DNA of 64,000 bases from positions 1-64,000 of the forward strand of contig NZ_PYGA01000026.1 of assembly GCF_003014485.1 (NCBI RefSeq), written 5' to 3'. The translations under genes and the position numbers were made by a program. This DNA is from Murinocardiopsis flavida (GTDB lineage: Bacteria; Actinomycetota; Actinomycetes; Streptosporangiales; Streptosporangiaceae). Under the pieces are notes generated by a model. It was not told the DNA's origin. It made no database searches and was given only the letters and a program-made list of their open reading frames with translations. Of this stretch, positions 52,081-61,390 are shown in pieces; the first letter of the stretch is position 1; each line of letters opens with the position of its first letter.

Positions 52081-52761
52081 GTGTACCTGAGCAGACTGCC
52101 GCTGAACACCGCCTCGCGCGCGTTCCGGCGCGACTTCGCCGACGTGCAGCAGATGCACCGGACCCTCATGGGCGTGCTGCCCGAGGTCGTCAGCGGCGAG
52201 CCCGCCCGGCGCGAGCACGGCCTGCTGTGGCGCCTGGACGTCACCGACACCGGCTACCTCCTGCTCGTCCAGAGCGGTGCCCGGCCGGATTGGGAGCGGC
52301 TGCCCAGCGGCTACCTGGCGGGGGAGGCGCAGACACGGCCCATGGACGGGGTACTGGAGGCGATCGCCCCGGGCCGGGCTCTTGCGTTCCGGCTCACCGC
52401 CAACCCCACCCGGATCGTGCGCGACCCGGACGCTCCGAAGGAGGAGCGCGGGAAGCGGGTGGCGCTGCACGATCCCAAGGAGCAGTTGGGCTGGCTGGCG
52501 CGCAAGGGGGAGCAGTGCGGGTTCGTGGTCCCCGCAGGGGGCGACGGCGGGATGGCGGTGAACGTGTCCCCGTGCCCACCCGTGATCGGCTACAAGGGGG
52601 AGGGCCGAAGCCGCAACAAGATCACGATCTCCGCCGCCCGCTATGACGGCCGCCTGGTGGTCACCGATCCCGAGGCGTTCGCCGAGGCGCTGCGCACCGG
52701 CATCGGCCGCGCCAAGGCGTACGGCTGCGGCCTGCTGAGCCTGGCCCCGGTGCGGGCCTGA
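52081..52761 (+). CDS. cas6e: crRNA endoribonuclease Cas6e
   Basis: A 226-residue RNase that cuts CRISPR precursor RNA in its repeat hairpins. The candidate catalytic histidine is His26 in DVQQMHRTLMG. The C-terminal glycine-rich loop GIGRAKAYGCGLLSLAPV is intact. It is the last cas gene; no cas1 or cas2 follows. The next gene is a TetR regulator 135 bp away. An intact processing enzyme implies a crRNA source elsewhere in the genome. Confidence 0.94.
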   Translation: MYLSRLPLNTASRAFRRDFADVQQMHRTLMGVLPEVVSGEPARREHGLLWRLDVTDTGYLLLVQSGARPDWERLPSGYLAGEAQTRPMDGVLEAIAPGRALAFRLTANPTRIVRDPDAPKEERGKRVALHDPKEQLGWLARKGEQCGFVVPAGGDGGMAVNVSPCPPVIGYKGEGRSRNKITISAARYDGRLVVTDPEAFAEALRTGIGRAKAYGCGLLSLAPVRA

Positions 52762-52840
52762 GGGGCGACTGAGCCCATACACTTCCGCGCCTGACGCCAG
52801 CCTTGATCCGGCCTGGTCAGCCTGGGGTGAGGCGTATCAC

Positions 52841-52876
52841 CAGTGCTTTGCACTGAGTGCGACGTTGCATTGGGTG
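52841..52876. promoter_or_regulatory. TetR operator candidates upstream of tetR-mmpL
   Basis: A perfect CAGTGC-TTT-GCACTG inverted repeat (52841-52855) is followed by a looser TTGCAT/TGCATC pair (about 52865-52879). Both lie between cas6e and the TetR gene, where autoregulation of a tetR-mmpL unit would be expected. Confidence 0.5.
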
Positions 52877-52896
52877 CATCGGGTGAATAGGTTGGA

Positions 52897-53643
52897 ATGG
52901 TGCACGATCGGAACGGATCCCCGCAGAGCAGGCACGCAGCGTTGAAGGCGCGGCATCGCCGCGCCATTGTCGACGCGGCCGCCGCGCTCATGGGGGAGTT
53001 CGAGAGCGCGCACTTCACCGTCGACCAGTTGGCGGAACGGGCCGACGTCTCACGCCGGACGGTGTTCAACCACTTCGGATCGTTGGACGACGTCATCCTC
53101 GAAGTGCTCAGCGGGATGCTCGAAACGATCGTCGACGGCATCGACGCCGACCTCGCGGCCGCGCCCGCGGCTGAAGTCGCGGCCGCACCCGCGACCGGCC
53201 ACGCATCCGCAGCCGCGGACCGAACATCGGCCACACCGATGTTCGACCGGGTCTCCGCCGCGTTGCGCGGGACCGACCTGGTCGCCCCGATCACCCGCCT
53301 TCGGCGGATGCTCGGTGAGCACAGCGGGACCCCCACCCCCGGCGAAGCGGTGCTCTTCGAGCGCGCCTTCACCGACCTGAGTGCCCGGTTGGCCGCGGCC
53401 GTGCGCCGCCACCACCCCGACGCCGACGACTTCACGGTCGAGCTGATGTGCGGCGCGCTCGTCAGCGGTGGGCTGGTGGTGGTCCGGCACTGGGAGGAGA
53501 CGACCGGCGGGGTCGACACGGCGGAATCCCGCCGGGTCTGGGACGACCTCCTCCAGCGCATGATCTCCGCCGCCCGCTCCGGGTACGGCGCAACGTCCAG
53601 CACCGGCATGAACTGCGCATCGTCCAGCACCGGCACGAACTGA
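52897..53643 (+). CDS. TetR-family regulator
   Basis: A 248-residue regulator: LKARHRRAIVDAAAALMGEFESAHFTVDQLAERADVSRRTVFNHFGS as the DNA-binding region (about 16-65). An alanine-rich insert (AAAPAAEVAAAPATGHASAAAD) follows the HTH domain. The C-terminal tail repeats SSTGMNCA / SSTGTN because of a 27-bp DNA duplication that also carries the stop codon. It precedes an MMPL exporter by 37 bp and probably regulates it. Confidence 0.9.
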   Translation: MVHDRNGSPQSRHAALKARHRRAIVDAAAALMGEFESAHFTVDQLAERADVSRRTVFNHFGSLDDVILEVLSGMLETIVDGIDADLAAAPAAEVAAAPATGHASAAADRTSATPMFDRVSAALRGTDLVAPITRLRRMLGEHSGTPTPGEAVLFERAFTDLSARLAAAVRRHHPDADDFTVELMCGALVSGGLVVVRHWEETTGGVDTAESRRVWDDLLQRMISAARSGYGATSSTGMNCASSSTGTN

Positions 53644-53647
53644 GCGC
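53594..53647. repeat. 27-bp tandem duplication at gene end
   Basis: Two 27-base units beginning CGTCCAGCACCGGCA (53594-53620 and 53621-53647). The second contains the TetR stop codon. The peptide SSTGxN is thereby repeated. Confidence 0.8.
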
Positions 53648-53680
53648 ACGCGCTCCCGACCACTCGTTTGCAGGCGACCC

Positions 53681-56212
53681 ATGGCTGAATTCCTCTACCG
53701 GCTCGGGCGCGCGTCAGCGCACCGCGCCCGCACCGTCATCGCGATCTGGCTCGCCCTCATGGTTGCGGCCGGAACCGCGTTCTTCCTCTTCGCGGGCGAG
53801 CTGGAGGACAGTTTCTCCATCCCCGGCACCCCCACCGACCAGGTGAACCAGACCCTGAAGCAGGAGTTCTCCGGCATGGGCGGCGGCGCCGGCACCGTCG
53901 TCTACCAGACGGAGGACGGCTCGGCGTTCACCAAGGAGCAGCGGGACGCGATCGCCGACCGCGCCGAGAAGGCTGCGGAGAAGGACGGCGTCGAGGACGT
54001 CGTGGACCCGTTCGCGACGGAGCAGGACCGGGCCGAGCAGACGGAGAAGCTGGACGACGGCCGCGCGGAGATCAAGGACGGCCGGGAAAAGCTCGAAGAC
54101 GGCCAGAAGAAGCTCGACGCGGGCCGCGACCAGGCCGAGTCGGCCGGAATGCTCGACCAGGTCGAAGACGGGCTCGACGCCCAGCAGGCCGAGATCGACA
54201 ACAACCGCGACACCCTTGACGAGGAGTCCAGGAAGCTCGAACAGGGCGCCGACCTCACGAAGATGTCCGCCGAGCTCCGCTCGGTCTCGAAGGACGACAG
54301 CACGGCGCTCGTGCACGTCGCCTTCACGGACAGCCAGGAGGAGGTCTCCCAGGCGACCCGCGAGGACGTGATGGCGGTCTTCGACGACGCCCCCGTCGCC
54401 GGAACCAGCGTCGACTTCGCCAACGACATCGCCATGGCCATGCCCACGCTCGTCAGCCCGGCCGAGGTGATCGGCCTCATCGTGGCGGGCGTCGTCCTGG
54501 TGGTCATGCTGGGCACGTTCATCGGGGCGGGGCTGCCCATCCTCACCGCGCTGGTCGGGGTCGGCATCGCCACCCTGACCGCGATGTCGCTGTCCGACGT
54601 CCTCGAAATGGCCTCGGTCACGCCGATCCTCGGCCTGATGCTCGGCCTCGCCGTCGGCATCGACTACGCGCTGTTCATCGTGCACCGGCACCGCCGCCAG
54701 CTCAAGGAGGGCATCGGCGTCGCCGAGTCCATCGGGCTCGCCAACGGGACCGCGGGCAACGCCGTGGTCTTCGCCGGCACGACCGTGCTGATCGCGCTGC
54801 TGGGCCTGAACCTGACCGGGATCGGCTTCCTCGGCCTCATGGGCTCCGTGGGCGCCATCGCCATCGCGATCGCCGTGCTGATCGCGGTGACGCTCGTCCC
54901 GGCGCTCCTGTCGCTGGTCGGCATGCGGATCCTGGCGCGGCGCGAGCGCGACCGGATGGGCCGGGACGCCGCGGGCGGCCGCGGCGCGGCGCACGCCGCG
55001 GGAGCGCACCTCCGCCAGATGTCGACCGTGCGCGCGATGGGCCGCGCGGCCGTCGCCGTCATCGCCCTCGGCGTCATCGCCCTGCCCGCTCTGGACCTGC
55101 GCACGGGGATGCCGGACGGCTCCTCCGAGCCAGCGGAGTCCACCCAGCACCGCGCCTACACCGCGGTGGCGGACAAGTTCGGCGACGGCCAGAACGGCCC
55201 GCTGCTGGTCACCGCGAACCTGCCCGGCGGGCCCACCGAGGAGTCCGCGAAGGAGAACGCGGCGGACGCCCAGTTCCAGGTCGCCGAGAAGCTGTACGCG
55301 CACGACGACGTCGCCGCGGTGGCGCCCATCGGGGTGTCCGACGACCACACCCTCGGGATCTTCCAGGTCGTGCCCGAGGGCGGGCCCGCGAGCGCGTCGA
55401 CCGAGGAGCTGGTGCACACCTTCCGCGACATGGAACCCGTCCACGGCCTTGGGCCGCTCGGGGTCGCGGGCATGGCCAGCGGCAACGTCGACATCTCCGA
55501 GACGCTGAGTGGGGCGCTGCCGACCTACCTCACCGTGGTCGTCGGCCTGTCGCTGGTCATCCTGCTGCTGGTGTTCCGGTCGGTGTTCGTCCCGGTCGTC
55601 GCCACGCTGGGGTTCATCCTGTCCTACTTCGCCGCGCTGGGCGGCGTGGTGGCCGTGTACCAGTGGGGCTGGCTCGGCGGGCTCATCGGCCTCGACACAC
55701 CGGGGCCGGTGCTGAACTTCCTGCCCACGCTCCTCGCCGGGATCCTGTTCGGCCTGGCGATGGACTACATGCTCTTCATCGGCACGGGCATGCGCGAGGC
55801 GTACGTCCACGGCGCGCCCGCCCGGCTCGCCGTTGTGCAGGGCTTCCGGGCCGGGCGCGCGGTGGTGACCGCCGCGGCGATCATCATGATCTCGATCTTC
55901 GGCGGGTTCGTCTTCTCCGAGACCATGATGATCAGCTCGGTCGGGTTCGCCCTCGCCTTCGGCGTGCTGCTCGACGCGTTCGTCGTCCGGATGCTGCTGA
56001 TCCCCGCGCTCATGCACCTGGCGGGCAACGCCGCGTGGTGGCTGCCCCGCTGGCTCGACCGGCTCCTCCCCGACATCGACGTGGAGGGCGCGGCCCTGGA
56101 GCGGGCCCACACCGCCGAGCCCGCGGCAGCCCCGGCCGACCGCACCCCGGATCCCGCGGACGAGCCGTCCCCGGACGGGTTGGACGACACCGTCGCCTCA
56201 GGGCGGCGCTGA
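53681..56212 (+). CDS. MMPL/RND-type membrane transporter
   Basis: An 843-residue transporter of the MMPL (actinobacterial RND) family with about 12 helices in two halves. Typical blocks: LVSPAEVIGLIVAGVVLV, GIDYALFIVHRHRRQLKEG (intramembrane Asp-Tyr of helix 4) and the second-half LFGLAMDYMLFIGTGMREAY. The first extracytoplasmic loop carries an unusual run of KLxDGxxxxxxGxxKL units (about residues 122-152), likely a coiled coil. It may export lipids or toxic compounds. Probable operon with the TetR gene. Confidence 0.93.
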   Translation: MAEFLYRLGRASAHRARTVIAIWLALMVAAGTAFFLFAGELEDSFSIPGTPTDQVNQTLKQEFSGMGGGAGTVVYQTEDGSAFTKEQRDAIADRAEKAAEKDGVEDVVDPFATEQDRAEQTEKLDDGRAEIKDGREKLEDGQKKLDAGRDQAESAGMLDQVEDGLDAQQAEIDNNRDTLDEESRKLEQGADLTKMSAELRSVSKDDSTALVHVAFTDSQEEVSQATREDVMAVFDDAPVAGTSVDFANDIAMAMPTLVSPAEVIGLIVAGVVLVVMLGTFIGAGLPILTALVGVGIATLTAMSLSDVLEMASVTPILGLMLGLAVGIDYALFIVHRHRRQLKEGIGVAESIGLANGTAGNAVVFAGTTVLIALLGLNLTGIGFLGLMGSVGAIAIAIAVLIAVTLVPALLSLVGMRILARRERDRMGRDAAGGRGAAHAAGAHLRQMSTVRAMGRAAVAVIALGVIALPALDLRTGMPDGSSEPAESTQHRAYTAVADKFGDGQNGPLLVTANLPGGPTEESAKENAADAQFQVAEKLYAHDDVAAVAPIGVSDDHTLGIFQVVPEGGPASASTEELVHTFRDMEPVHGLGPLGVAGMASGNVDISETLSGALPTYLTVVVGLSLVILLLVFRSVFVPVVATLGFILSYFAALGGVVAVYQWGWLGGLIGLDTPGPVLNFLPTLLAGILFGLAMDYMLFIGTGMREAYVHGAPARLAVVQGFRAGRAVVTAAAIIMISIFGGFVFSETMMISSVGFALAFGVLLDAFVVRMLLIPALMHLAGNAAWWLPRWLDRLLPDIDVEGAALERAHTAEPAAAPADRTPDPADEPSPDGLDDTVASGRR

Positions 56213-56392
56213 GACACGCCACACCCCTCTCGTCACCACCGGCGGGGCCGCGGACACCCGGGCCCGCCGGGCTGTCCCCCGTGGGAGCTACGGGCAGGTG
56301 TCCACTGTGCGGGGATGATGCGGGACCCCCCGGATCCGTAGCGTTCCTCCCAGTCGCGGCGCTCCGGCCGCGGATATGGCGATGGAGACATG

Positions 56393-57226
56393 ATGAGACT
56401 CGTTTGGCAACTCGTAGCCGTCGCGGCGGTCGCTTTCGTCGGCGGCCAGGGGGTCATGGCGGCGGACGGGAAGCCGTGGCTCACGCTCGCCATCGGCATC
56501 GCGACGGCCGTGCTCTCGGTGTTCGTCTACCGGTGGGTGGTACGGCTGACCGAGCGTCGCGCGGTCACGGAACTCGCCTGGAAAGGCGCCGGGACCTCGA
56601 CCGTCCTGGGGACGCTGATCGGCATCGGCCTGTTCGCGTCGGTCATCGTGAACATCTACTTCCTGGAGTTCTACGAGGTCAACGGCCTGGGATCAGTGAT
56701 GGGCGCCGTGGGGCTGTTCGGCTTCATGGCCGCAGCCGCGGTGACCGAGGAGGTGATGTACCGCGGTGTCCTCTTCCGGATCGTCGAGGAGCGCATCGGC
56801 ACGTGGATCGCGCTGGTGCTGACCGGCGTGCTGTTCGGCCTGGTGCACATGCTCAACCCGAACGCCACCCTGTGGGGCGCCATCGCCATCGTGATCGGGG
56901 CCGGCGGCATGCTGCCCGCCGCCTACGTCGCCACCCGCAGTCTGTGGCTGCCGATCGGCCTGCACTTCGGCTGGAACCTCGCCGCGTCCGCCATCTTCAG
57001 CACCGAGGTCTCCGGCAACGGCACTCCGCAGGGGCTGCTGGACACCACGATGTCGGGCCCGCTGCTGATCACCGGGGGCGGATTCGGCCCCGAGGCCAGC
57101 CTGTACTCGGTGGTGTTCTGCGTGATCACGACCGCCGTCCTCATGTGGATCGCCTACCGGCGCGGCTACGTGGTGCCCTTCCGCCGCGCCGACCGCGCCG
57201 CCGCCACCACTAAACTTCCCCAGTGA
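56393..57226 (+). CDS. CPBP intramembrane metalloprotease
   Basis: A 277-residue membrane protein with about seven helices. EEVMYRGVLFRIVEE (motif 1), FGLVHMLNP (motif 2 with the histidine) and LHFGWNL (motif 3) give the full CPBP signature. ATG 56393 is preferred over 56390 because GGAG would be only 2 bases from the latter. Its TGA overlaps the GTG of the histidine kinase, so protease, kinase and response regulator form one coupled operon. Confidence 0.9.
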   Translation: MRLVWQLVAVAAVAFVGGQGVMAADGKPWLTLAIGIATAVLSVFVYRWVVRLTERRAVTELAWKGAGTSTVLGTLIGIGLFASVIVNIYFLEFYEVNGLGSVMGAVGLFGFMAAAAVTEEVMYRGVLFRIVEERIGTWIALVLTGVLFGLVHMLNPNATLWGAIAIVIGAGGMLPAAYVATRSLWLPIGLHFGWNLAASAIFSTEVSGNGTPQGLLDTTMSGPLLITGGGFGPEASLYSVVFCVITTAVLMWIAYRRGYVVPFRRADRAAATTKLPQ

Positions 57227-58380
57227 TCGACTTTCGGCGGGTCCCGGATCTGTGGCGGCGGCTCGACGTCACGGTCCGGGATCTCCCGCTTGGGTTGGCG
57301 TTCTTGGCCCTGTCGTTCGTGCCTTCGCTGGAGAGCCACGGGACCGTGCTCGGCTACCTGCCGAACCGCCCCTACGACGCCCTGGCCGGTGTGGCGATCG
57401 CCCTCCAGTGCCTGCCGCTGGCCGTCCGGCGGAGGCTGCCGGTCCTCTGCCTCACCCTGGTGTCCATCGGCTTCGCCCTCGACCAGCTCCGCGGCTACCA
57501 CTCGCTCGCCGGTACCGCGTTCGCGATCGGGGTGCTGAGCGTCGGCGCCCACCTGGAATGGCACCGGCGCGCCACCGCGCTGCTGTTCTCCGCGGCGTAC
57601 GTGCCGCTGGCGGTCACGCTCTACATCCTCGGTTCGGGCGCCGAATCGGTGGCCGGGTTCGTGATGTTCTACGTGGCGGTGGCCTTCGCCTGGTGCATCG
57701 GGGCGTGGCTGCGCTCCACCCGGGCGATGGAGGCCGAACGCCGCCGCCGCGTCGCCGAGGACACCCGCACCGCCGAACGCACCCGCATCGCCCGCGAACT
57801 CCACGACGTCGTCACCCACCACGTGACGGCGATGGTGGTGCAGGCCGAATCGGCGCGGTACCTCACCGCGGCGCCCGACCGGCTCGACCAGAGCCTGACC
57901 TCGGTCACCGACACCGGTCGGCGCGCGATCACCGACCTGCGGCACCTGCTCGACCTGCTCAACCCCGATCACGGCGCCGAGACGCGGACGCCGCCCGTCG
58001 GCAGGGTGCTCACGCTCGTGGAGCAGACCCGCCTGGCAGGGCAGCCGGTGGAGTTCACCGAGGAGGGCACCCCGGCGGAGTCGACCGGCAGCGCCGACCT
58101 CGTCGCCTACCGGGTCGTGCAGGAAGCCCTCACCAACGCGCTCAAGTACGCTCATGGCAGCCCCACATCGGTCCGGGTGCGGCACGGCGTAAGGGAGATC
58201 ACGGTGGAGGTCGGCACGGAAGGGTCCGGTTCGCAGGCCGGGTCCCCCGGCGGGAGCGGGCGGGGCCTGGCGGGTCTCCGCGAACGGGTCGACGTCCTGG
58301 GCGGCGAATTCAGCGCGGGCCGGCACACGGGCGGCGGTTTCAACGTGCGGGCGCGCATCCCCGCACGCAGCTCCTCGTGA
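57223..58380 (+). CDS. sensor histidine kinase (HisKA_3)
   Basis: A 385-residue membrane sensor. The N-terminal 160 residues form 4-6 membrane helices without a large extracellular domain. The dimerisation/phosphoacceptor motif is RIARELHDVVTHHVTAMVVQ with His194. The GHKL ATPase has VVQEALTNALKYA (N box) and GRGLAGLRERV (G2). The four-base overlaps with the CPBP protease upstream and the regulator downstream imply a single signalling unit, possibly sensing membrane or envelope stress. Confidence 0.93.
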   Translation: MIDFRRVPDLWRRLDVTVRDLPLGLAFLALSFVPSLESHGTVLGYLPNRPYDALAGVAIALQCLPLAVRRRLPVLCLTLVSIGFALDQLRGYHSLAGTAFAIGVLSVGAHLEWHRRATALLFSAAYVPLAVTLYILGSGAESVAGFVMFYVAVAFAWCIGAWLRSTRAMEAERRRRVAEDTRTAERTRIARELHDVVTHHVTAMVVQAESARYLTAAPDRLDQSLTSVTDTGRRAITDLRHLLDLLNPDHGAETRTPPVGRVLTLVEQTRLAGQPVEFTEEGTPAESTGSADLVAYRVVQEALTNALKYAHGSPTSVRVRHGVREITVEVGTEGSGSQAGSPGGSGRGLAGLRERVDVLGGEFSAGRHTGGGFNVRARIPARSSS

Positions 58381-59039
58381 CCTCGCCGCCGATCCGGGTC
58401 CTGGTCTGCGACGACCAGGTCCTCATCCGCACCGGGCTGGTGACCATCATCGACGCCCAACCCGACCTCGAGGTGGCGGGCGAGTGCGGCGACGGGCAGG
58501 CGGCGGTCGACCTCGTCGAACGGCTGCGCCCGGACGTCGTGGTGATGGACGTCCGCATGCCGGTGCTCGACGGCATCGAGGCCACCCGCCTCCTGGCGGG
58601 CGCCGGGGTGCCGCACCCCGTCAAGGTCCTCGTGGTGACGACGTTCAACCTGGACGAGTACGTCTACGAGGCGCTGCGCGCGGGCGCGAGCGGGTTCCTG
58701 CTCAAAGACGCGCCGCCGGCGCAGCTGCTGCACGGCATCCGGACGGTGTCCACCGGCGCGGCCCTGCTGGACCCCGAGGTGACACGCAAGCTCGTGGGCC
58801 GGTACGCGGCCCGCATCCGGCCGGCCGAGGGCTCCCCGCAGGACGTCCCGCTGACCCCCCGCGAACTCGAGGTCCTCAACCTCATCGCGGGGGGCCTTTC
58901 CAACAGCGAGATCGCCGCGGCCCTGGTGATCAGCCAGGAGACCGTCAAGACCTTCGTGTCGCGCATCCTCACCAAGCTCTCGCTCCGCGACCGCGTCCAA
59001 GCGGTCGTCTACGCCTACCGCCACGGCCTGGTGGCCTGA
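58377..59039 (+). CDS. NarL-type response regulator
   Basis: A 220-residue regulator starting at GTG (GTGA overlap with the kinase). Receiver domain: acidic pair Asp12-Asp13, phosphoacceptor Asp58 in VVVMDVRMPVLDG, conserved Lys in FLLKDAPP. The C-terminal LuxR-type HTH includes LTPRELEVLNLIAGGLSNSEIA and SQETVKTFVSRILTKL. Partner of the upstream kinase. A GC-rich imperfect hairpin follows the stop within 25 bases. Confidence 0.95.
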   Translation: MTSPPIRVLVCDDQVLIRTGLVTIIDAQPDLEVAGECGDGQAAVDLVERLRPDVVVMDVRMPVLDGIEATRLLAGAGVPHPVKVLVVTTFNLDEYVYEALRAGASGFLLKDAPPAQLLHGIRTVSTGAALLDPEVTRKLVGRYAARIRPAEGSPQDVPLTPRELEVLNLIAGGLSNSEIAAALVISQETVKTFVSRILTKLSLRDRVQAVVYAYRHGLVA

Positions 59040-59300
59040 CCCGCGGGCCGTCCGCGCGGGGGAGACGGGGCGGCGGCCGCTCTGTGCCCGAGTGGCATCC
59101 GCGCGCGCGGCACGGCGTCACCGGCACCGCGGGCGAGACAGGCTGGACCGGCGGGCAGGACCGGCAAGGCCCGGCAGTCAGGCCCGCCAACGCGAAGGGG
59201 GCGGTGCCGACCGGGCCACGCCCGGTGTCACCGCCCCATCACTTCGCCCGCGGCCCGGGGGCCGCAGCCCCTCGGACGGTCGTCGGTCCGCGCCCTACCC

Positions 59301-60194
59301 TTAGAGCTTCGACGCCTTCGCGGCGACACCCTGGATCGCCTTGACGGCGACCTTGGGCTCGTCGACGTAGATGTAGTGCTCGCTGTTCTTGGCGGTGCTC
59401 AGCTTGCTCTCGCTGGAAACACCGAGCCACTTGCGCTGGCCCTCAGCCCACGCCGTCTCCAGGTCCGGCCCGTACTCGGGGACGGCCGCGAGGTACTGCT
59501 TCCCGTGCTGGACGACCTCCACCGGGATGTCCCCCGCGGAGCGGACCTCCCCGTCGGGGACGGTGAGCTTCTCCGGGCCCTTCCCCTGGAGGATGCCCAG
59601 GGTCTGCTCGCGCAGCTCGACCGCGGGGCCCTTGGCGGACTCGGGGATCCCCTTGGTGAGGTCGTCGTTCTGGGTCGGCGAGGTGGCGTCCATCATGACC
59701 AGCCCGGTGACCTTGTCCTGGTGGTCGGGGGCGTAGCGGGCGGCGATCAGGCCGCCGAGCGAGTGCCCGGCCAGGACGACCTCGGTGTCGGCGGCGACGT
59801 GGTCGATCACACCGGACAGGATCTTCCCGCTGCTGTCGAGGGTCTGCGGGCCGTCGGGCTTGTCGCTGGCGCCCGCGCCGAGGCGGTCGTAGGAGCAGAC
59901 CCGGTCCTCCTTGCTCAGGGACTTCTGGAGGCCGGCCATCTTCTTCAGGTCGTCGCCGCCGCCGTGCATGAGGACGATGACGGGCCGCTTCACCGCCAGG
60001 CCGCCGGAGCACGACACGTTCACCGACTGGCCGTCGACCTTGATCTTCTGGGTCCCGGTGAACAGGTCCTGGTCCTCCTTGGCGGCGCTCTTCAGCGGGC
60101 CCGAGATCGCGTCTGTGCCGCAGCCGGCAAGCGCCGCACCGGCCACGGTGACGGTCAGCGCGGTCGTGATGAATGCCTTGCCATTGCGGAACAT
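59301..60194 (-). CDS. secreted alpha/beta-hydrolase lipoprotein
   Basis: A 297-residue hydrolase anchored outside the membrane. ATG 60194 has GAGGGC upstream; the signal peptide ends at the lipobox LAGC with Cys25. Oxyanion HGGG (77-80) and nucleophile elbow AGHSLGG (Ser145) are clear. The catalytic acid and histidine lie in the C-terminal half (candidate His near SEHYIYVDEP). An esterase or lipase role fits; substrate unknown. It is convergent with the response regulator across about 260 bp without a gene. Confidence 0.88.
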   Translation of the reverse strand: MFRNGKAFITTALTVTVAGAALAGCGTDAISGPLKSAAKEDQDLFTGTQKIKVDGQSVNVSCSGGLAVKRPVIVLMHGGGDDLKKMAGLQKSLSKEDRVCSYDRLGAGASDKPDGPQTLDSSGKILSGVIDHVAADTEVVLAGHSLGGLIAARYAPDHQDKVTGLVMMDATSPTQNDDLTKGIPESAKGPAVELREQTLGILQGKGPEKLTVPDGEVRSAGDIPVEVVQHGKQYLAAVPEYGPDLETAWAEGQRKWLGVSSESKLSTAKNSEHYIYVDEPKVAVKAIQGVAAKASKL

Positions 60195-60492
60195 AAAGCC
60201 CTCACTAGTACGAGATAAGAGAATCGGATCGGAGAATCCACGAGGCGGTGCCGTGAACGCCGCCGATGAAATCGATCGCCGTGAACCGCAACGCCGGTCT
60301 TTTCCAGACCCCTTTTTCCGGATCCGCAATCCATGTGCTGCGGACGGAAAGAACATTACGGATTCAACGATCGGTAATCGTCACCACACGGTGGACACCT
60401 GCGCGTAGCTCCCGCGGGGGACAGGCCGCCGCGCCGGGCTGGCGGCCGCGAGACGTCCTGGATGCCTGCCGTCGGTGTTCGCCCTGCTCCGC

Positions 60493-60510
60493 GGTGTCAC
60501 CAGTGACACC
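60493..60510. promoter_or_regulatory. palindrome GGTGTCAC-CA-GTGACACC
   Basis: A perfect 8-bp inverted repeat in the 470-bp spacer between the divergent lipoprotein and DUF3159 genes. It is typical of a TetR- or GntR-type operator, but no regulator gene is adjacent. The rest of the spacer shows no gene. Confidence 0.5.
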
Positions 60511-60664
60511 ACGTCATGCGTTCGGTCGAAGAACGTCATGGCGAGGTGGTGACGCGGTCCCACTGACGGTTCTGCGCGGCAACCGCTGTGATGGAGACAT
60601 GACTTCAGCACGAGAGACCACCGCCGACCGGCTCGACCGCGCCCCCCTGAAGGACGGACTCACC

Positions 60665-61351
60665 ATGACCGACGAGAAGCTCGCCCGCGACGGTTCGACC
60701 GCCGGGACCACCGCCCCCGAGCAGCCCGTCGACATGAAGCAGGAGGTGCTGAAGCAGCTCGGCGGCACCTCCGGGATGATCTACTCCACCCTGCCCGTCG
60801 TGCTCTTCGCGGTGGCCGTCCCCTTCACCTCGCTCCCCGTCGCCATCGGCGTCGCGATCGCCATCGCCGGGGCACTGGCGGTGTACCGGATGTGGCGCGG
60901 GGAGAAGTTCATGGCCGCGATCGGCGGCGTGCTCGGCGTCGCGGTCGCCGGCGGCATCTCCGCCTGGACCGGCTCCGCCAACGACTTCTTCCTCATCGGG
61001 ATCTGGGCCTCCCTCGCCGGCGCCGTCGCCACGCTGATCTCGCTGGCCGTGCGCCGGCCGCTGACCGGCGTCATCTGGAACGCAGTGCACGGCAACACCC
61101 ACCCCTGGCGCGCGGACAAGTCGACGCTGCGGGCCCACGACCTCGCCACCTTCACGGTGATGGCGGTCTTCGCCGGCCGGTTCATCGTGCGCCAGTGGCT
61201 CTACGTCGCCGACTCCACCACCGGGCTCGCGATCGCCGACACCGCGACCGGCTTCCCCCTCACCGCGGTCGCGGCGGTCGTGGTCATCTGGGCCTTCCGC
61301 CGCTCCACCAAGCGCCTCATCACCCCCGCGGACGCCGAGGCCACCCGCTGA
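60665..61351 (+). CDS. DUF3159 membrane protein
   Basis: A 228-residue membrane protein with six hydrophobic helices in three pairs. Family blocks: EVLKQLGGTSGMIYSTLPVVLF, VYRMWRGEKFMAAIGG, VRRPLTGVIWNAVHG and FAGRFIVRQWLY match DUF3159. ATG 60665 has AAGGA at good distance; an upstream ATG at 60599 is possible but its GGAG is too close. Function unknown. Confidence 0.85.
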   Translation: MTDEKLARDGSTAGTTAPEQPVDMKQEVLKQLGGTSGMIYSTLPVVLFAVAVPFTSLPVAIGVAIAIAGALAVYRMWRGEKFMAAIGGVLGVAVAGGISAWTGSANDFFLIGIWASLAGAVATLISLAVRRPLTGVIWNAVHGNTHPWRADKSTLRAHDLATFTVMAVFAGRFIVRQWLYVADSTTGLAIADTATGFPLTAVAAVVVIWAFRRSTKRLITPADAEATR

Positions 61352-61390
61352 CCCGCACCGCCGGCAACGCCCCCCAGGCCCGCCGACCCA

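Noticed and set aside
52762-52896. Possible CRISPR array or leader after cas6e
   Set aside because: Only 135 bp with TetR-type operators; no regularly spaced repeats.
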